From assembly GCA_030427865.1 (NCBI GenBank), contig JAUICK010000006.1, forward strand, positions 1-64,000: 64,000 nt of DNA, read 5' to 3'. This DNA is from Bacteroidia bacterium. Its GTDB lineage: Bacteria; Bacteroidota; Bacteroidia; Flavobacteriales; Flavobacteriaceae. Below, in pieces: positions 61,401-64,000 of the stretch; within the stretch, counting starts at the first letter, position 1, and each line of letters starts with the position of its first letter. Both the position numbers and the translations under genes were made by a program. A model generated the notes under the pieces. It was not told where the DNA came from, did not search any database, and worked only from the letters and a program-made list of their open reading frames with translations.

Positions 61401-61676
61401 TTAAACCAATTCTGCAGATAAACCCAATTGCAATAATTTAGAGCATCTTGGCTCTAGATCTTTATACTCTCCAGATTTTACGGTGCATTTTCCTTTATAA
61501 TGCACTAATATTGTACATTGTTCTGCTTGCTCTAAAGTATGATCGCAAACATTAATTAAAGATTCAATTACAAAATCAAAAGTATTTACATCATCATTGT
61601 GTAAAACAATTTCATGTTGATGTGTTTCTTGTTCTAAAACATCAACTTCTTCTTGATTTTTTTCTTTAGTACTCAT
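61401..61676 (-). CDS. clpS: ClpS adaptor of ClpAP protease
   Basis: A 91-residue adaptor that delivers N-end-rule substrates to the Clp protease. The ClpS core begins at HEIVLHNDDVNTFDFVIESL (about 21-40), including the N-degron pocket residues of the NDDVNTFDFV segment. ILVHYKGKCTVKSGEY near 56-71 is also typical. The start is 23 bp after prmA. The prmA-clpS pairing is common in this group. Confidence 0.93.
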   Translation of the reverse strand: MSTKEKNQEEVDVLEQETHQHEIVLHNDDVNTFDFVIESLINVCDHTLEQAEQCTILVHYKGKCTVKSGEYKDLEPRCSKLLQLGLSAELV

Positions 61677-61699
61677 CTTACAAAAATAACGAATATTTT

Positions 61700-62536
61700 T
61701 TACTCTTTAGTATATTTTAACGCCACCCAATTGTTACGCTCTATATATTTTTCGAGCTTTAATCCATATTTAGAGACTTCTGTATCTATAACAGGAATAT
61801 CTTCTTGATAAAATCCACTTAACAGCAGAATACCTTTTTCATTTAAACAATTAGTATAAACTTTCATATCCATTAATAAAATATTTCTGTTGATGTTGGC
61901 AATAATCACATCGTATTTTTTATTGATTAAGAGTGATGAATCTCCTTCATAAACTGAAATATGCTTACAGTTATTTCTTTCAACATTTTCTATAGAATTT
62001 TCATAACACCAATTATCAATATCAATGGCATCTGTTGGATTTGCTCCTTTCATTTCAGCAAAAATTGCTAAAATTCCAGTTCCACATCCCATATCTAATA
62101 CTTTCTTATTGGCTAAATCTAAATTCAGTAAATGTTGTACCATCATATGTGTTGTTTCGTGATGCCCTGTACCAAAACTCATTTTTGGTTCTATTACAAT
62201 ATCATATTTTAAATTTGGGTTTTCGTGAAATGGTGCTCTAATACTTACCAAATCATCCACTTGAATAGGTGAGAAATTCTTTTCCCATTCTGCATTCCAA
62301 TTAGTTTGAGCAACTTCGTTTTGATTGTATTCTATAGAAAACTCATCAGAATTTATTACATAAACATCTTCTAAAATGGTTTCGCTCCAATCTACTTTTT
62401 GAATGTAAGCAGTAACTCCGTTTTCAGTTTCAACAAAACTTTCAAAACCAACATTACCTAATTCTGCGATTAGAATTTCTGTAGTTGGTTCTTTTGGCGA
62501 TATTGTAAAATTGTATTCTATGTATATATTATCCAT
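61700..62536 (-). CDS. prmA: Ribosomal protein L11 methyltransferase
   Basis: Trimethylates ribosomal protein L11. It has 278 residues. The N-terminal substrate-recognition domain (about 1-100) is followed by a Rossmann methyltransferase domain with SAM motif VLDMGCGTGILAIF (about 146-159) and the conserved PKMSFGTGHHETT (about 117-129). It is the first gene of an operon with clpS and the 90-residue hypothetical protein. The tpiA terminator lies just upstream. Confidence 0.95.
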   Translation of the reverse strand: MDNIYIEYNFTISPKEPTTEILIAELGNVGFESFVETENGVTAYIQKVDWSETILEDVYVINSDEFSIEYNQNEVAQTNWNAEWEKNFSPIQVDDLVSIRAPFHENPNLKYDIVIEPKMSFGTGHHETTHMMVQHLLNLDLANKKVLDMGCGTGILAIFAEMKGANPTDAIDIDNWCYENSIENVERNNCKHISVYEGDSSLLINKKYDVIIANINRNILLMDMKVYTNCLNEKGILLLSGFYQEDIPVIDTEVSKYGLKLEKYIERNNWVALKYTKE

Positions 62537-62555
62537 AATTGCGTATCAAAAAAAA

Positions 62556-62583
62556 TGCATCAAGATTTAAAAATCTCGATGCA
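62556..62583 (-). terminator. Terminator of tpiA
   Basis: Stem TGCATC-A-AGATTT / AAATCT-C-GATGCA with one mismatch and a 2-base loop, then a T-run on the minus strand. It lies 31 bp after the tpiA stop. Confidence 0.85.
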
Positions 62584-62614
62584 AATTTATTGTAAATATC
62601 TTTAAGTTCTAGGC

Positions 62615-63373
62615 TTAAATAGCTTTAATAATTGCAGTAAAATCTTCTACTTTTAAAGCTGCACCACCAATTAAACCACCATCTACATCTGGTTTAGAAA
62701 AAATTTCTTCTGCGTTTGCAGGTTTTACACTTCCTCCGTATAAAATTGACACCTCATCTGCCACTGCTGCACTGTATTGTTTTTCGATAATACTTCTAAT
62801 AAAAGCGTGCATTTCTTGAGCTTGTTCTGGGCTCGCAGTTTCTCCTGTACCTATAGCCCAAACTGGTTCGTATGCTAAAATGATGCTTTTCCATGCATCC
62901 GCTTCTAAATGAAATAATGCATTTTTTAACTGACTTTCTACCACTGCAAAATGATTATCAGATTTTCTATCTTCTAACAATTCTCCAAAACAAAAAATGG
63001 TTTCTAATTTATTTTCGATAACTGCATCAACTTTTTTAGCTAAAGTTTCATCAGTTTCATTAAAATAAGTTCTTCTTTCTGAGTGTCCTAAAATAACTGT
63101 TTCTATTCCGATTGCTTTTAACATATCTGCAGAAATTTCTCCAGTATAAGCACCGTTTTTGGCTTGATGCATATTTTGTGCAACAACTTCTATTTTAGAT
63201 TTTTTAGCAGCTTTTACAGAAGATGATAAGTTTACAAATGTAGGCGCAACAATAACACGAGTGTTTTTTAACTTCTCTTTTTTTATCGATTTTTTTAAAT
63301 CTTTAATTAATTGTTTGCTTTCTTTCTTATTATTGTTCATTTTCCAGTTTCCTGCTACAATCTTAGTTCTCAT
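62615..63373 (-). CDS. tpiA: Triose-phosphate isomerase
   Basis: Interconverts dihydroxyacetone phosphate and glyceraldehyde-3-phosphate in glycolysis. It has 252 residues with K11 (GNWKMNNN), H97 (ILGHSERR), catalytic E169 (AYEPVWAIGTGETAS) and the phosphate-binding YGGSVKP near 213. It is the enzyme next to GAPDH in the pathway, although GAPDH is distant in this window. It has a consensus AGGAGG 13 bases before the start, rare in this group. Confidence 0.97.
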   Translation of the reverse strand: MRTKIVAGNWKMNNNKKESKQLIKDLKKSIKKEKLKNTRVIVAPTFVNLSSSVKAAKKSKIEVVAQNMHQAKNGAYTGEISADMLKAIGIETVILGHSERRTYFNETDETLAKKVDAVIENKLETIFCFGELLEDRKSDNHFAVVESQLKNALFHLEADAWKSIILAYEPVWAIGTGETASPEQAQEMHAFIRSIIEKQYSAAVADEVSILYGGSVKPANAEEIFSKPDVDGGLIGGAALKVEDFTAIIKAI

Positions 63374-63386
63374 AATTGTTATTTTA

Positions 63387-63392
63387 CCTCCT
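63387..63392 (-). promoter_or_regulatory. Consensus Shine-Dalgarno AGGAGG before tpiA
   Basis: AGGAGG lies 13 bases from the ATG, longer than the usual 5-9. The 5' half is part of a small hairpin (CCTAA-TTT-TTAGG, 63390-63402). Flavobacterial genes rarely use strong Shine-Dalgarno sequences. Confidence 0.6.
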
Positions 63393-63488
63393 AAAAATTA
63401 GGCTTTGTTATCTATTTTAATTTTGATGTAAATTTAAGAAATGGAAAGACAAAAATCGTTGAGAAAAGTAAATAGTTACTAAAACGTT

Positions 63489-63986
63489 TTATATAGTTTT
63501 TTTCAAAGCTTGAATTATCTCTTTATCAAAAGCGTCGGTTGCTTTAAAGAGCGTTATTATTCCGGCTTCATCAATTACCATATATCTGGGAATCCAACGT
63601 AAACTTACAAAATCTACCAAATCTCCATTTTTCATTCCTTTAGGTAAATTATAATGTTTGCCTATAATATTATAACGTTGAATTCCTCTTTTCCAAGAAT
63701 TATTTCTTGTATCAACAGATAAAAATAGATAAACAGCATCTGGAAATTTTTTTTGTAATTCTTTTACTTTTGGCAATCCTTCTATACAATCTCTACACCA
63801 AGAAGCCCAAAAATCTATTAGAATTTTTTTTCCTTTGTATTGATTGATAACTTCTTGAAAAGTAAAACTATCACCTTTTATACTATAAATTTTTTCTTTT
63901 AAAGCTTCTGGTGTAAATGTAGTTGGAGTTTCTAAACTGCAACTCGTAAAAACCAAGACAACTAAAATTGATATTTTTTTGAACAT
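63489..63986 (-). CDS. TlpA-like thioredoxin-fold lipoprotein
   Basis: A 165-residue periplasmic thiol reductase of the TlpA/ResA type. A lipobox (FTSC, C16) anchors it in a membrane. The thioredoxin active site is WASWCRDC, with C64 and C67, and a conserved WIPRY segment with the cis-proline lies near 131-135. It may reduce disulfides for cytochrome c maturation or a surface protein. The partner is not evident. It is 115 bp upstream of tpiA on the same strand. Confidence 0.88.
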   Translation of the reverse strand: MFKKISILVVLVFTSCSLETPTTFTPEALKEKIYSIKGDSFTFQEVINQYKGKKILIDFWASWCRDCIEGLPKVKELQKKFPDAVYLFLSVDTRNNSWKRGIQRYNIIGKHYNLPKGMKNGDLVDFVSLRWIPRYMVIDEAGIITLFKATDAFDKEIIQALKKTI

Positions 63987-64000
63987 TAATTAATTTTTCA

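Overview
The window is AT-rich DNA from a member of the Bacteroidota, almost certainly a marine Flavobacteriaceae close to Polaribacter or Tenacibaculum. The evidence is Bacteroidota-type promoters (TTG, 18-22 bp, TAnnTTTG), a type IX secretion (T9SS) surface protein, TonB/outer-membrane-barrel receptors, the families DUF4294, DUF2279, DUF4870 and DUF6265, both GSII and GSIII glutamine synthetases, and a long-form GAPDH. It looks like chromosome: mostly housekeeping genes in short operons. No phage, plasmid, CRISPR array or intact insertion sequence is seen.

Layout. 1-2005: the 5' two-thirds of a 16S rRNA gene (minus strand) with a 1 kb leader carrying three tandem promoters. 2.0-5.4 kb: operon DinB-like, ligA, DUF4294. 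5.4-7.6 kb: a sulfur cassette (SQR-like flavoprotein, TusE/DsrC-like, DsrE2-like) behind a Crp/Fnr-type site. 7.7-15.9 kb: GAPDH, HtrA protease, dapF-GNAT-mltG, DUF2279, a lysozyme-like protein, an RsmI-like methylase and an LMW phosphatase. 16-26 kb: dnaA, thioesterase, a five-gene operon (LEA14-like, ribD, HAD, EamA, YigZ), GNAT-prmC, msrA, dnaX. 25.7-34.6 kb: ion and stress genes (Na+/H+ antiporter, UspA, SulP, MiaE, DUF4268, DUF4870, Dps, MscS). 34.7-37.2 kb: mnmE, then a Fic-domain gene with a tandem palindromic operator.

37.2-47.8 kb is the accessory part. It holds two paralogous seven-TM AraC regulators, an intact outer-membrane receptor, a broken receptor fused in frame to the end of a LytTR regulator, a T9SS surface protein, and two very small genes (51 and 59 codons) beside it. 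48-64 kb returns to core functions: prfA, a DUF6265 lipoprotein, class II (B12) ribonucleotide reductase, purM, divergent GSIII and GSII genes, a Ca2+/Na+ antiporter, an SPFH protein, tRNA-Arg(ACG), a PID-CTERM-like small protein, prmA-clpS, tpiA and a TlpA-like thioredoxin.

How the parts connect. A palindrome of the form ATGAY-N3-TGTCAT lies upstream of both the sulfur cassette and the oxygen-independent ribonucleotide reductase, suggesting shared control by a Crp/Fnr-family regulator. The rRNA promoters and the tRNA-Arg promoter share a 16-base core and start sequence. No wholly new multi-gene system is convincing. The strongest leads are the receptor-LytTR chimera with its duplicated AraC neighbours, the shared Fnr-type site, the Fic operator pair, and several structured intergenic elements.
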